A stretch of DNA of 26,036 nt from CAYJBH01 sp964368815 (GTDB lineage Bacteria > Bacillota > Clostridia > Oscillospirales > Ruminococcaceae): assembly GCA_964368815.1 (NCBI GenBank), contig CAYJDA010000033.1:1-26036 (forward strand), written 5' to 3'. This document shows, in pieces, positions 8,041 through 15,850 of the stretch (position 1 is its first letter; each line of letters starts with the position of its first letter). The notes beneath the pieces were generated by a model. The model saw nothing but the letters and a program-made list of their open reading frames with translations. It did not search any database and was not told the origin of the DNA. The translations under genes and the position numbers were made by a program.

Positions 8041-8062
8041 TTTACATTGGCTAAAATGTAAA
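8041..8062. promoter_or_regulatory. 22-bp perfect inverted repeat, operator-like
   Basis: TTTACATT (8041-8048) and AATGTAAA (8055-8062) are exact complements separated by 6 bases. The element lies 15 bases upstream of the -35 of the next promoter and has no T-run on the plus strand. It could be a binding site for a dimeric regulator, or a weak minus-strand terminator with no gene to serve. Confidence 0.35.
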
Positions 8063-8077
8063 TAATGCAAAAAACTC

Positions 8078-8107
8078 TCGACAAATCGGTTAAAGATATG
8101 ATACAAT
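8078..8107 (+). promoter_or_regulatory. Predicted promoter of the lipoprotein gene
   Basis: TCGACA at 8078-8083, an 18-base spacer, and TACAAT at 8102-8107 with TG at 8099-8100 (extended -10). The start would be near 8114, about 36 bases before the preferred ATG at 8150. Confidence 0.5.
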
Positions 8108-8149
8108 AAATTGATATTAAGTTTAAATTAGAAAGGGATGGATTTTACA

Positions 8150-9178
8150 ATGCAGAAATTTAGCTACAGGATAGGTGTAGTTTTATTAATAACAGCAATA
8201 CTTTTTACAGGATGTAAGGATACAGATCCGGTGGCAAGCGTGGGAGACAGAGATTTTATGCCGGGCGAATACCTTGCGGCACAGCTGGATGCGTACTATG
8301 AAGTGTACGCCGATTTTTCGTATAACTCGGAATTTCTTACCGAGAGCTATGAGGATGGTGTAACCGCTACCGATAAAATTACCGAGCTTACCGACGAGAT
8401 ATTAAAGCAGGTTGCGTATGCCGAGGTTAATTTTGATGATGCGGGCAGAAGCTTAACCGAGGAGGAGCAGCTTCTTTTTGATCAAAACTTTGAGTATATT
8501 TATCTAAGCCAGGAGGAGTATTATGCCGAAAACGGAATCGGTGAAGATTCCTTTTATAACTATTCCATTGCACTATATAAATTTGATCTGATTTATCAGG
8601 GGCTTTACTATGAAGGTGGCGAGATGGCACCGGAGATAGAGGAGCTTGCCGAGTATTACGCAAACACCTACACCCCCATAACATATATGGAAATTTCTAA
8701 ACAATCCTCCGATTTTAGTCCGATGGACGAAACCGGAATTGCCGCACAAAAAGAACTTGCAAACGAAATTGTTGAACATTTAGAGGAAAACGAGGATTTT
8801 GATGCGGCGGTTGAGGAATTTATGCCGCAGGTATTGGAAAACACCGGTGCGGTTTACACCGAGGGTCAGCCGTCGAGCTACTACTCAACAACGGAGGTAA
8901 GCGAAAACAGTACAGCGTTTTCTGCTGAGGAGCAACAGCAAATAGCGGGAAATGCACCGGGCAGTGTTAATGTTATTGAGCAGGAAAACGGATTTATAGT
9001 TTACCGAGTTGAGGAAGACTATGAGGATATTTCCGAGATAGAGGCAAGAAGAGATTCGCTAACAAACGAAATCTACTACGAGGAATTTGAAGCGATGGCG
9101 ATAGAGGAAGCAAACGGATACGGATTTAGTGTCGACTCTGCGGCTCGAAGCTATTATAACGTTGATAGGATTGTTTAA
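8150..9178 (+). CDS. PrsA/SurA-like foldase lipoprotein, parvulin histidines absent
   Basis: A 342-residue secreted lipoprotein with signal peptide and lipobox LFTGC (Cys22). The remainder is highly acidic and Tyr-rich. The middle resembles the SurA N-terminal chaperone region. Residues from about 200 have parvulin-like order: an ENEDFDAAVEEF helix, then ENGFIVYRVEED as the last strand. The two histidines of active parvulins (in ASHIL and YGYHI) are replaced, so prolyl isomerase activity is unlikely and a holdase role is more plausible. I chose the ATG at 8150 over the in-frame ATG at 8138, because the purine-rich GAAAGGGATGG fits 8150 and gives a standard signal peptide. Its stop is 3 bases before the MinD-like gene, so they are cotranscribed. 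Confidence 0.75.
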   Translation: MQKFSYRIGVVLLITAILFTGCKDTDPVASVGDRDFMPGEYLAAQLDAYYEVYADFSYNSEFLTESYEDGVTATDKITELTDEILKQVAYAEVNFDDAGRSLTEEEQLLFDQNFEYIYLSQEEYYAENGIGEDSFYNYSIALYKFDLIYQGLYYEGGEMAPEIEELAEYYANTYTPITYMEISKQSSDFSPMDETGIAAQKELANEIVEHLEENEDFDAAVEEFMPQVLENTGAVYTEGQPSSYYSTTEVSENSTAFSAEEQQQIAGNAPGSVNVIEQENGFIVYRVEEDYEDISEIEARRDSLTNEIYYEEFEAMAIEEANGYGFSVDSAARSYYNVDRIV

Positions 9179-9181
9179 AAC

Positions 9182-9919
9182 ATGGCAAGGGTGATAATGT
9201 TGGCCTCCGGAAAAGGGGGTACCGGGAAGAGTACCATGTCGGTACTTATAGGAACCGCACTTTGTTACCATAAAAAAAGCGTTCTTCTAATAGAGTTGGA
9301 CGCAGGACTAAGAAGCATTGATATTATCTCGGGAGTTAGTGCTGATACCGTTTACGATTTAAATGATATACTAACCGGCGTTTGCCCCATAGAAAATGCG
9401 ATAGTTAAAAGCAAGGAGCGTAAGGGGCTGGAGATAATAAGCGCACCGTATTGTGACGGAGTTATATCGGCCGAGGGACTTAGCAGGCTTATAGATAAAG
9501 TTTCACAGCAATACGACTATATTATTATAGACACCGCGGCAGGGCTTGGTATTCCTTTTATTTCGGCGGCAACGGTTAGCAACACGGCAATTGTTGTGGT
9601 AACGCCCGATCCAATCTCGGTTAGGGACGGACGAATTGTTGTTCAGGAGCTGGAAAAATTAGGCGTTAACTCGGTTAGGCTGTTGATTAACAAGGTTTTG
9701 TTGCCAAGGCAGGGCAAAAATCCCATAAACGACCTTGATTATTGTATCGATGAGATAGGCGCACAGCTTATCGGGGTGGTTTCTAATTCACCGGAGATAT
9801 ACTTTTGTTCCTGCGAAGGGGTTCCACTTTTGGTAGATACCGTAGAGTTTGAAATATTTTACAGAATTGCAGGCAGAATAAACGGAGAATATTCTCCACT
9901 TATTTTTGAAACGAGGTAG
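9182..9919 (+). CDS. MinD/ParA-family ATPase, orphan
   Basis: A 245-residue deviant-Walker-A ATPase. It starts MARVIMLASGKGGTGKST, aligning residue for residue with MinD (Lys11 and Lys16). The A-prime region reads ELDAGLRSID, so the first Asp of MinD (position 38) is Glu here while Asp40 remains. The Walker B strand is YDYIIIDTAAG. MinD normally ends in an amphipathic helix that binds the membrane. This protein ends GEYSPLIFETR with no such helix. minC and minE are not present, but a methylglyoxal-synthase-like gene follows, as it does in clostridial min clusters. It may be a MinD remnant with a new role. The Shine-Dalgarno is weak (AGGA, 11 bases upstream). Confidence 0.78.
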   Translation: MARVIMLASGKGGTGKSTMSVLIGTALCYHKKSVLLIELDAGLRSIDIISGVSADTVYDLNDILTGVCPIENAIVKSKERKGLEIISAPYCDGVISAEGLSRLIDKVSQQYDYIIIDTAAGLGIPFISAATVSNTAIVVVTPDPISVRDGRIVVQELEKLGVNSVRLLINKVLLPRQGKNPINDLDYCIDEIGAQLIGVVSNSPEIYFCSCEGVPLLVDTVEFEIFYRIAGRINGEYSPLIFETR

Positions 9920-9970
9920 ATTTACCTTTACTTTACATAAAGCAAATTTCGAGAAAGGAAGAGCATAATA

Positions 9971-10375
9971 ATGAACATTGCCATTTTAGCATCCGATTCA
10001 AAAAAAGAGCTGATGATTGACTTTTGTATTGCATACCGTGGTATTCTTGCAAAACACTCACTGCTCGCTACAGGAACAACCGGAAAGGTAGTTGCCGAGG
10101 AAACAGGGCTTGAGATTAAGAGGGTGCTGTCCGGGAAAAACGGAGGTGATCAACAATTAGCGGCACGTATATCCTGCAACGAGATAGACCTATTGCTGTG
10201 TTTCAGAGATCCGCTACTACACTCACTACCAACCGTTGCCGAGTGGAATATGTTTAGGTTGTGCGACATGCACAACATTCCGGTTGCAACAAATATTGCC
10301 ACCGCCGAGGTGTTGGTATTGGGATTAGAGAGAGGCGATTTCGACTGGAGAAACATAGTTAATCCATCGCTATAA
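9971..10375 (+). CDS. mgsA: Methylglyoxal synthase-like protein with altered active site
   Basis: A 134-residue protein of the MGS-like fold. MgsA converts dihydroxyacetone phosphate to methylglyoxal and phosphate. Strong family matches are ATGTTG (33-38), SGKNGGDQQ (54-62, Asp60 equals the catalytic Asp71 of E. coli), FRDPL (Asp80), and HNIPVATNIATAE. Several other catalytic positions differ. E. coli His19 aligns with Ser8 (ASD instead of AHD). The PHxPD segment with His98 and Asp101 aligns with LPTVA, giving Pro87 and Ala90. The phosphate-binding part therefore looks intact but the acid-base residues are changed. AAAGGAAG precedes the ATG. It lies 51 bases after the MinD-like gene. The family is certain; activity is doubtful. 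Confidence 0.82.
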   Translation: MNIAILASDSKKELMIDFCIAYRGILAKHSLLATGTTGKVVAEETGLEIKRVLSGKNGGDQQLAARISCNEIDLLLCFRDPLLHSLPTVAEWNMFRLCDMHNIPVATNIATAEVLVLGLERGDFDWRNIVNPSL

Positions 10376-10439
10376 AGGGTAGGTGTTTGGCAAAGTTTTT
10401 GTTTTTTAACACCCCTATAAATTAAGGAGATAATAACAG

Positions 10440-11711
10440 ATGCAGCGTTACTCTGCCCCGAAAGGGACAAAGGACATCTTGTCGTCTGCGGTTGCTGCGT
10501 GGCAGTATGCCGAGGCTACGGCAAGGAGGGTTTTTGAGGCTTACGGATTTGGTGAGATAAGAACCCCTATTTTTGAACAAAGCGAGGTATTTTCGCGTGG
10601 CATAGGTGAGGACACCGATGTTGTTGGCAAGGAAATGTATACCTTTAACGATAAAAAGGGCAGAAGCATGACGCTTCGCCCGGAGGGCACTGCCGGCGTT
10701 TGCCGAGCTTTGATAGAGTCCGGCGCTTTAAATGGTCCACTTCCAATTAAAAGCTACTATATAGGTAGTTTTTTTAGGTATGAGCAGCCGCAGGACGGCC
10801 GACAAAGAGAGTTCCACCAGATAGGCGTTGAGCAGTATGGCGCAACAACTCCTATGGCGGATGCCGAAATAATTATTTTGCTTGTTAGGTTTTTTGAGGA
10901 ATTTGGAATTAAAGACACGGTTTTGCATCTCTCCTCGCTGGGTTGCCCTGACTGTAGGGCTAAATTTAAAGCCGAGCTTGTTAGCTTTATCGAAAAGAGC
11001 AGTGAACAGCTTTGCGGCGATTGCAATCGCAGGTTTACCGCTAACCCTTTAAGGGTTTTAGACTGTAAAAACGAGAGCTGTGCCGAGCTGGTTGAAAATG
11101 CACCCTCCATGCTCGATTTTTTATGTGAGAGCTGTAGCGAGCATTTTGAAGAACTTCAAAAACTTCTTAACACTACAGATGTTAAATATAAGCTCGACAG
11201 AAGGCTGGTTCGGGGACTTGATTACTATTCAAGAACGGTTTTTGAACTTAAACACGAAAAGGCGGGAGCCGCAAAAACCCTAACCGGAGGTGGCAGATAC
11301 GACGGGCTTTCTAAACAGCTTGGCGGGCCGGATGTTTCGGGAATAGGTTTTGCAATCGGAATGGAACGGCTTATGCTAACCCTTGCCGCCGAGGGACTTT
11401 TAGAAAATATTACGGCAAATAACCCTCAGCTTTATCTTGCCGCCGCCGACGAACAGGGTGCGCAAAAGGCGTTTACCCTTGCCGACGAGCTTAGAACGGC
11501 AGGATTTAGGGTGGTTTATAACATCTCGGGACGAGCAGTTAAGGCGCAATTAAAGGAGGCAGGCAGGCTGGGTTGCGACTACTGCACCGTTATAGGACAA
11601 ACCGAGGTTGATAACAACGAAATTACATTAAGAAAGATGAGCGGTGAGCGTGAAAACGAAACAACGCTTAGGATGGATAAAATAGCTGACTTTTTGTTGG
11701 GGAACAGATAG
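10440..11711 (+). CDS. hisS: Histidyl-tRNA synthetase
   Basis: A 423-residue class II synthetase that charges tRNA-His. Motif 2 is FRYEQPQDGRQREFHQIG, the histidine-specific loops are LVRGLDYYSRTVFE and LTGGGRYDGL, and motif 3 is GIGFAIGMERL. A cysteine-rich insertion follows the SSLGCPDC segment, with LCGDCNRRF and LDCKNESC, as in many clostridial HisRS. The C-terminal anticodon-binding domain is present. AAGGAGA lies 9 bases before the ATG. Its stop is 10 bases before aspS, a frequent gene pair in Firmicutes. The length is normal. Confidence 0.96.
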   Translation: MQRYSAPKGTKDILSSAVAAWQYAEATARRVFEAYGFGEIRTPIFEQSEVFSRGIGEDTDVVGKEMYTFNDKKGRSMTLRPEGTAGVCRALIESGALNGPLPIKSYYIGSFFRYEQPQDGRQREFHQIGVEQYGATTPMADAEIIILLVRFFEEFGIKDTVLHLSSLGCPDCRAKFKAELVSFIEKSSEQLCGDCNRRFTANPLRVLDCKNESCAELVENAPSMLDFLCESCSEHFEELQKLLNTTDVKYKLDRRLVRGLDYYSRTVFELKHEKAGAAKTLTGGGRYDGLSKQLGGPDVSGIGFAIGMERLMLTLAAEGLLENITANNPQLYLAAADEQGAQKAFTLADELRTAGFRVVYNISGRAVKAQLKEAGRLGCDYCTVIGQTEVDNNEITLRKMSGERENETTLRMDKIADFLLGNR

Positions 11712-11721
11712 GGGTAAAAAT

Positions 11722-13497
11722 TTGGAAGGACTGAACAATCTGCGTAGAACGCATTACAGCGATGAAATAACAGCCGAGCTGATAGGCAGTGAGCTAACCG
11801 TTGCGGGATATATTGCAAAGGTTAGGGATCTCGGTGCGGTTTTATTTGCCGATATACGTGATACCGTTGGAATAATTCAGATAAGTTTTGATGGGGGTAC
11901 CGAGCCTTCGTTACTGGAAAAGGCTAAAAGACTGCGTGGCGAATACTGTATAATTGCGCAGGGAGTTTTAAGGGAGCGTGAGAGCAAAAACCCAACACTG
12001 CCCACCGGCGATGTTGAACTTTATGTTACCACATTGCAGATTTTAAGCGAGGCTCAAACACCTCCTTTTGAAATAAACGATAACCTTTCGATTAAGGACG
12101 AGCTTCGTTTTAAATACAGATATCTTGATCTGCGCCGTGAAAAGGCGCACAGGGCGATGATTCTTCGCCACCGTGCTACCAAGATAACCAGAGACTATTT
12201 CGATCTGCATCGTTTTGTTGAGATAGAAACACCGTCTATGGTTAAGAGTACGCCGGAGGGCGCGAGAGACTATCTTATTCCCAGCCGTGTTCAGCAGGGC
12301 AGATTTTTTGCCCTACCTCAAAGCCCACAGCTTTATAAACAGCTGTTAATGCTCTCGGGTTTCGACAGATATATGCAGATTGTTCGCTGTTTTAGAGATG
12401 AAGATTTAAGGGCGGAACGCCAGCCGGAGTTTACCCAGGTTGACCTTGAAATGGCATTTTGCGACGAGCAGGACATTATGTCGATATGCGAGGGATACAT
12501 AAAAGAGCTGTTTGCCAAGATAAGAAATGTTGAGTTTAGCGGCAACTTTTTACGATTACCCTATAAAGAAGCGATGGATAGATTTGGTAGCGATAAGCCG
12601 GACATGCGATTTAAAATGGAACTTTGCGATGTTACCGAGCTGTTACAAAACACCGAGTTTGCCGTTTTTGGAAATGCGATTAAGGCGGGCGGTTCGGTTA
12701 GGTTGATAAATGCAAAGGGCCTTGCCGATAGGTTAAGCCGAAAAGAGATAGACAAGCTTACCGATGTTGTTAAAACCTATGGTGCAAAAGGCTTAGCATT
12801 TACGAGATTTTCGGAGCAAACAAGCTCGTCGTTCGAAAAGTTTTTAAGCGAAAAGGAAATTGCCGATATACACTCAAGGGCAAATGCCGAGGCGGGCGAC
12901 GTTTTACTTATGGTTGCCGATGGCAGTAACGATGTTGTTTATGCGGCTCTCGGTGCACTGCGTTGCCACATAGCTAAAAAGTTTGAGCTATATAAAGAAG
13001 ACGATTTCTCCTTTTTATGGGTAACCGATTTTCCACTTTTTGAATACGACGAGGAGGAAAACCGTTTAGTAGCAAAACACCATCCCTTCACGGCGCCGCA
13101 TCTCGACGATATCGAAAATTTAGAACAGCTGGGAAAAGATGCACGCTCCAGAGCGTACGACCTTGTTGTTAACGGTTACGAGCTGGGCGGAGGGTCGATA
13201 AGAATAAACGATCCCTCGCTGCAACAAAGAATGTTTAAACTATTGGGCTTTAGCGAACAGCGAATGCAGGAAAGTTTCGGATTTTTGATAGATGCGTATA
13301 AATACGGCGCACCGCCACACGGAGGACTTGCCTTTGGGCTCGACAGAATCTGCATGTTACTCTCGGGCGAGGAGAGCATAAGGGAGGTTATCGCCTTCCC
13401 CAAAATGCAAAACTCCGGCGAGTTAATGACGGGTTGCCCCGACATTGTTGACCCAAAACAGCTAAAAGATTTAGCAATTGCGCTCGTTGGTGAATAA
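11722..13497 (+). CDS. aspS: Aspartyl-tRNA synthetase
   Basis: A 591-residue bacterial-type AspRS. It has an N-terminal OB anticodon-binding domain (RTHYSDEITAELIG, then FADIRDTVGIIQI). Motif 2 is FRDEDLRAERQPEFTQ. There is a GAD insertion (near AKGLAFTRF and AEAGDVLLMVADG), then HHPFTAPH, and motif 3 is GLAFGLDRICMLL. The start is TTG, with AGGGG ending 7 bases upstream inside the hisS stop region. The downstream residues match the family N-terminus and no ATG or GTG is better placed. I cannot tell from sequence alone whether it is discriminating or also charges tRNA-Asn. Confidence 0.95.
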   Translation: MEGLNNLRRTHYSDEITAELIGSELTVAGYIAKVRDLGAVLFADIRDTVGIIQISFDGGTEPSLLEKAKRLRGEYCIIAQGVLRERESKNPTLPTGDVELYVTTLQILSEAQTPPFEINDNLSIKDELRFKYRYLDLRREKAHRAMILRHRATKITRDYFDLHRFVEIETPSMVKSTPEGARDYLIPSRVQQGRFFALPQSPQLYKQLLMLSGFDRYMQIVRCFRDEDLRAERQPEFTQVDLEMAFCDEQDIMSICEGYIKELFAKIRNVEFSGNFLRLPYKEAMDRFGSDKPDMRFKMELCDVTELLQNTEFAVFGNAIKAGGSVRLINAKGLADRLSRKEIDKLTDVVKTYGAKGLAFTRFSEQTSSSFEKFLSEKEIADIHSRANAEAGDVLLMVADGSNDVVYAALGALRCHIAKKFELYKEDDFSFLWVTDFPLFEYDEEENRLVAKHHPFTAPHLDDIENLEQLGKDARSRAYDLVVNGYELGGGSIRINDPSLQQRMFKLLGFSEQRMQESFGFLIDAYKYGAPPHGGLAFGLDRICMLLSGEESIREVIAFPKMQNSGELMTGCPDIVDPKQLKDLAIALVGE

Positions 13498-13538
13498 CTT
13501 AATAGAAGCGACAAAAATATTATCACTTTAAAAAAATG

Positions 13539-13567
13539 TTGACTATATTTGGATTATGAGGTAAAAT
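13539..13567 (+). promoter_or_regulatory. Strong predicted promoter of the surface protein gene
   Basis: TTGACT at 13539-13544, a 17-base spacer, and TAAAAT at 13562-13567. The whole 32-base block, spacer included, is about 78 percent identical (25 of 32) to the promoter at 15790-15821. The start would be near 13574, a leader of about 18 bases. Confidence 0.65.
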
Positions 13568-13591
13568 TTATTAAAAATGGGAGTTGTGAAG

Positions 13592-15712
13592 ATGAAAAAT
13601 TTTAAATGGCTAATAATGGCTAACGCTATAATTGCGTTAACGGTAATTTTTTCGGCTAATGTTTCGGCTAACACAGTGGATGTTAGTGATGCTTATGAGC
13701 TCGCGGCGGCTTTAGCCGATGATACTGTAACCATAATAAATCTAATAGACAACATTGAGGTTGCCGGAGATGTACCGGCTCCCATATTCGGTGCTACAAA
13801 AACTATAAGTAGCGCCGGCAACTTCGACTTAACCCTGGGAGGGGCGTTGACGATACCAGTCGCAACAAAAGTTACGATAAATTTGAACGACTTTATAGTT
13901 AACCACAGCACAGGTAACTCGGTATTAACTGTAGAAGGAGAGCTTATTAATGGGGGAACTATAACCGCTAACACCTCTTTTAATATCACAGGAGCCGGTG
14001 GAACCTTCAATAATAACGGCATTATAAACATGAATAGCGCTTTTACTATTGGTTCTACAATTACAAATGCAGCAACCGGAACAATCAACATAAACGGCGA
14101 CAGTGGGCTAGCCCGATCGATTACAACACCAATAAACAATGCAGGAAATGTATATGTTACAACCACAGGAACTATAAGCACCACCGGCGGTGGCCCCTAC
14201 GTAACTAATACCGGTTTAGGGGCTAAGATAACGGTAGACACCGCAAGCAACTCCACAACAGTTACTTCGTTCTCTGAATTTTTAGCTGCAACAAAATTTG
14301 TTCCGGCAATAACAAATATTACAATAAATAATAACATTACCGTAGAGGGTTCTAACATTACCGTGCCCGCCGGTACAACTGTAACGATCCCCAGTCCCTA
14401 TATCCTTACGAATAGGGCAGCGGACGGTGGAAGTGAAGATTTTGATAATTATGGCACTATTATCGGTACAATAGAAAATCATGGTCATTTGGATAACCAT
14501 CATTATATAATAGGAGAGGTTCTGGGTCCTAGATCCCTCTTAAATGCAACAACGGCAGATCCGGGTATTGTAATAACTAACGGCGAGGTGATTGCTGACT
14601 CAAACGAACAACTCAAGTTAGCACTTGCGACCCCCATGGTTAAAAAAATTACAATAAAATACTATGGAGGTGTAAGTTCTCTATCCCCCGATATAGTATT
14701 TAGAGATGACGTTACCGTCATAATTCCTAATGAACCAGGTATCTTTAGCTCACCTTCAGCTCTCCCTGTGGATTTCGAAGTAGAATCTGGCTACGTTTTA
14801 GAAAACCGCGGCACTATTGATGTGCAATCTCCTAACGGGTTGCGAATCAATCTTGCCAGTGCAGTTTATAATGCAGGAACAATAACTACCACCGATCTTG
14901 GAAGTATTGTAAACGGCATTGTTTATTCCGGAAACACGGTAAATCCGGTCTTTAATATTGCCGACGGGCCTATAGAATTTAGCGAATACAAAGGTGAGAC
15001 GTATTTTGCAATTGGCGTTAATAATAGATTGTTTACACGTTACACCGGCACTGCAACCCTAACAGGAACCAGCACCGACGATACCAATATCGTAACGGTT
15101 GACTCCGGCACACATAATATTAATATGAATGGTTTAACTATAACCGCACCAACGACAACACCTTTCCTAGTAAGAGAAGGGGCGGTAAACCTAAATTTAA
15201 TAGGGCTTAACACCCTAACAAGCGATGAGTTTGCAATGGAAGTTTATGGAACGGATACTAAGATAAACATAACCTCGACCACCGGTGGAAGATTGATAGC
15301 AACAGGAACCAATCCGGACAGTTCAAGCGGTATTAATGGCGGGAGCATATTAATTAACGGAAATGCCGATGTAACGGCAAGCGGTAACGGAAACGGAGCA
15401 GGAATACGGAGTGAAAACATTAACATAGGCGGAACTGCAAGGGTAACGGCGGTTAATATTCATAGCGGTCCCGGAGTAACTGCCATGGCATTTTCCTCCA
15501 AGCCGATATTAAGCCTTGCCGATTGGCATTTTGCAACGGTAAGAGCGGGAACTGCGGCGCCCGGAGTGGTTGTTGAAAGCTCAACATATTATCACCAAAA
15601 CAGCTATGCACAGGTGCAGATAACATATCAGCCACCGGCAGTAGCAGTGCCGGTAGCGGCAGCTGCTGTGGCAGTTCCAACCAGCCCCAACACCGGAGCA
15701 TATACTAACTAA
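13592..15712 (+). CDS. Secreted beta-helix-like surface protein ending in SPNTG
   Basis: A 706-residue exported protein of unassigned function. It has a signal peptide with likely cleavage after Ser-Ala at residues 25-26. The body is rich in Thr, Asn, Ile and Gly and has irregular repeats built on N-x-G-x-I: INGGTI, NNNGIIN, INNAGNV, NYGTII, NRGTIDV and YNAGTIT. This is typical of parallel beta-helix or pectin-lyase-like adhesins. The region from about residue 510 (GGSILINGNADVTASGNGNG) resembles clostridial polysaccharide-binding surface proteins. It ends with an Ala/Val/Pro linker and PTSPNTGAYTN. This resembles a sortase-type PxTG motif but lacks the membrane helix and basic tail. The start at 13592 has GGGAG 8 bases upstream; an in-frame ATG at 13577 does not. 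A terminator follows directly. Confidence 0.72.
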   Translation: MKNFKWLIMANAIIALTVIFSANVSANTVDVSDAYELAAALADDTVTIINLIDNIEVAGDVPAPIFGATKTISSAGNFDLTLGGALTIPVATKVTINLNDFIVNHSTGNSVLTVEGELINGGTITANTSFNITGAGGTFNNNGIINMNSAFTIGSTITNAATGTININGDSGLARSITTPINNAGNVYVTTTGTISTTGGGPYVTNTGLGAKITVDTASNSTTVTSFSEFLAATKFVPAITNITINNNITVEGSNITVPAGTTVTIPSPYILTNRAADGGSEDFDNYGTIIGTIENHGHLDNHHYIIGEVLGPRSLLNATTADPGIVITNGEVIADSNEQLKLALATPMVKKITIKYYGGVSSLSPDIVFRDDVTVIIPNEPGIFSSPSALPVDFEVESGYVLENRGTIDVQSPNGLRINLASAVYNAGTITTTDLGSIVNGIVYSGNTVNPVFNIADGPIEFSEYKGETYFAIGVNNRLFTRYTGTATLTGTSTDDTNIVTVDSGTHNINMNGLTITAPTTTPFLVREGAVNLNLIGLNTLTSDEFAMEVYGTDTKINITSTTGGRLIATGTNPDSSSGINGGSILINGNADVTASGNGNGAGIRSENINIGGTARVTAVNIHSGPGVTAMAFSSKPILSLADWHFATVRAGTAAPGVVVESSTYYHQNSYAQVQITYQPPAVAVPVAAAAVAVPTSPNTGAYTN

Positions 15713-15722
15713 GCAGCCTTAT

Positions 15723-15764
15723 AAAGAGTGGAGTTGTTTTTATTTAAACACTCCACTCTTTTTG
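15723..15764 (+). terminator. Strong terminator after the surface protein
   Basis: AAAGAGTGGAGT (15723-15734) pairs perfectly with 15750-15761, and the T-run continues to 15763. It starts 11 bases after the stop codon. Confidence 0.88.
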
Positions 15765-15789
15765 ATTGCAAGCGGATTTGTTAAAACTA

Positions 15790-15818
15790 TTGACGATATT
15801 TAAATTATGGAGTATAAT
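15790..15818 (+). promoter_or_regulatory. Strong predicted promoter of the amino acid ABC operon
   Basis: TTGACG at 15790-15795, a 17-base spacer, and a perfect TATAAT at 15813-15818. The start would be near 15825. The spacer sequence is closely similar to that of the promoter at 13539-13567. Confidence 0.72.
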
Positions 15819-15850
15819 CTATAAGAAAAGAGAATTTTCAGGAGATTATG

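Noticed and set aside
10383..10415. GGTGTT and AACACC pairing between the MgsA-like gene and hisS as a terminator
   Set aside because: The stem is only 6 bp with a loop of about 20 bases, and the T-rich stretch is inside the loop rather than after the stem.
13693..14184. 163-codon antisense frame inside the surface protein gene
   Set aside because: It is a shadow of the repetitive Thr/Asn-rich coding strand; it has low-complexity Val/Pro composition, no ribosome site and no family resemblance.
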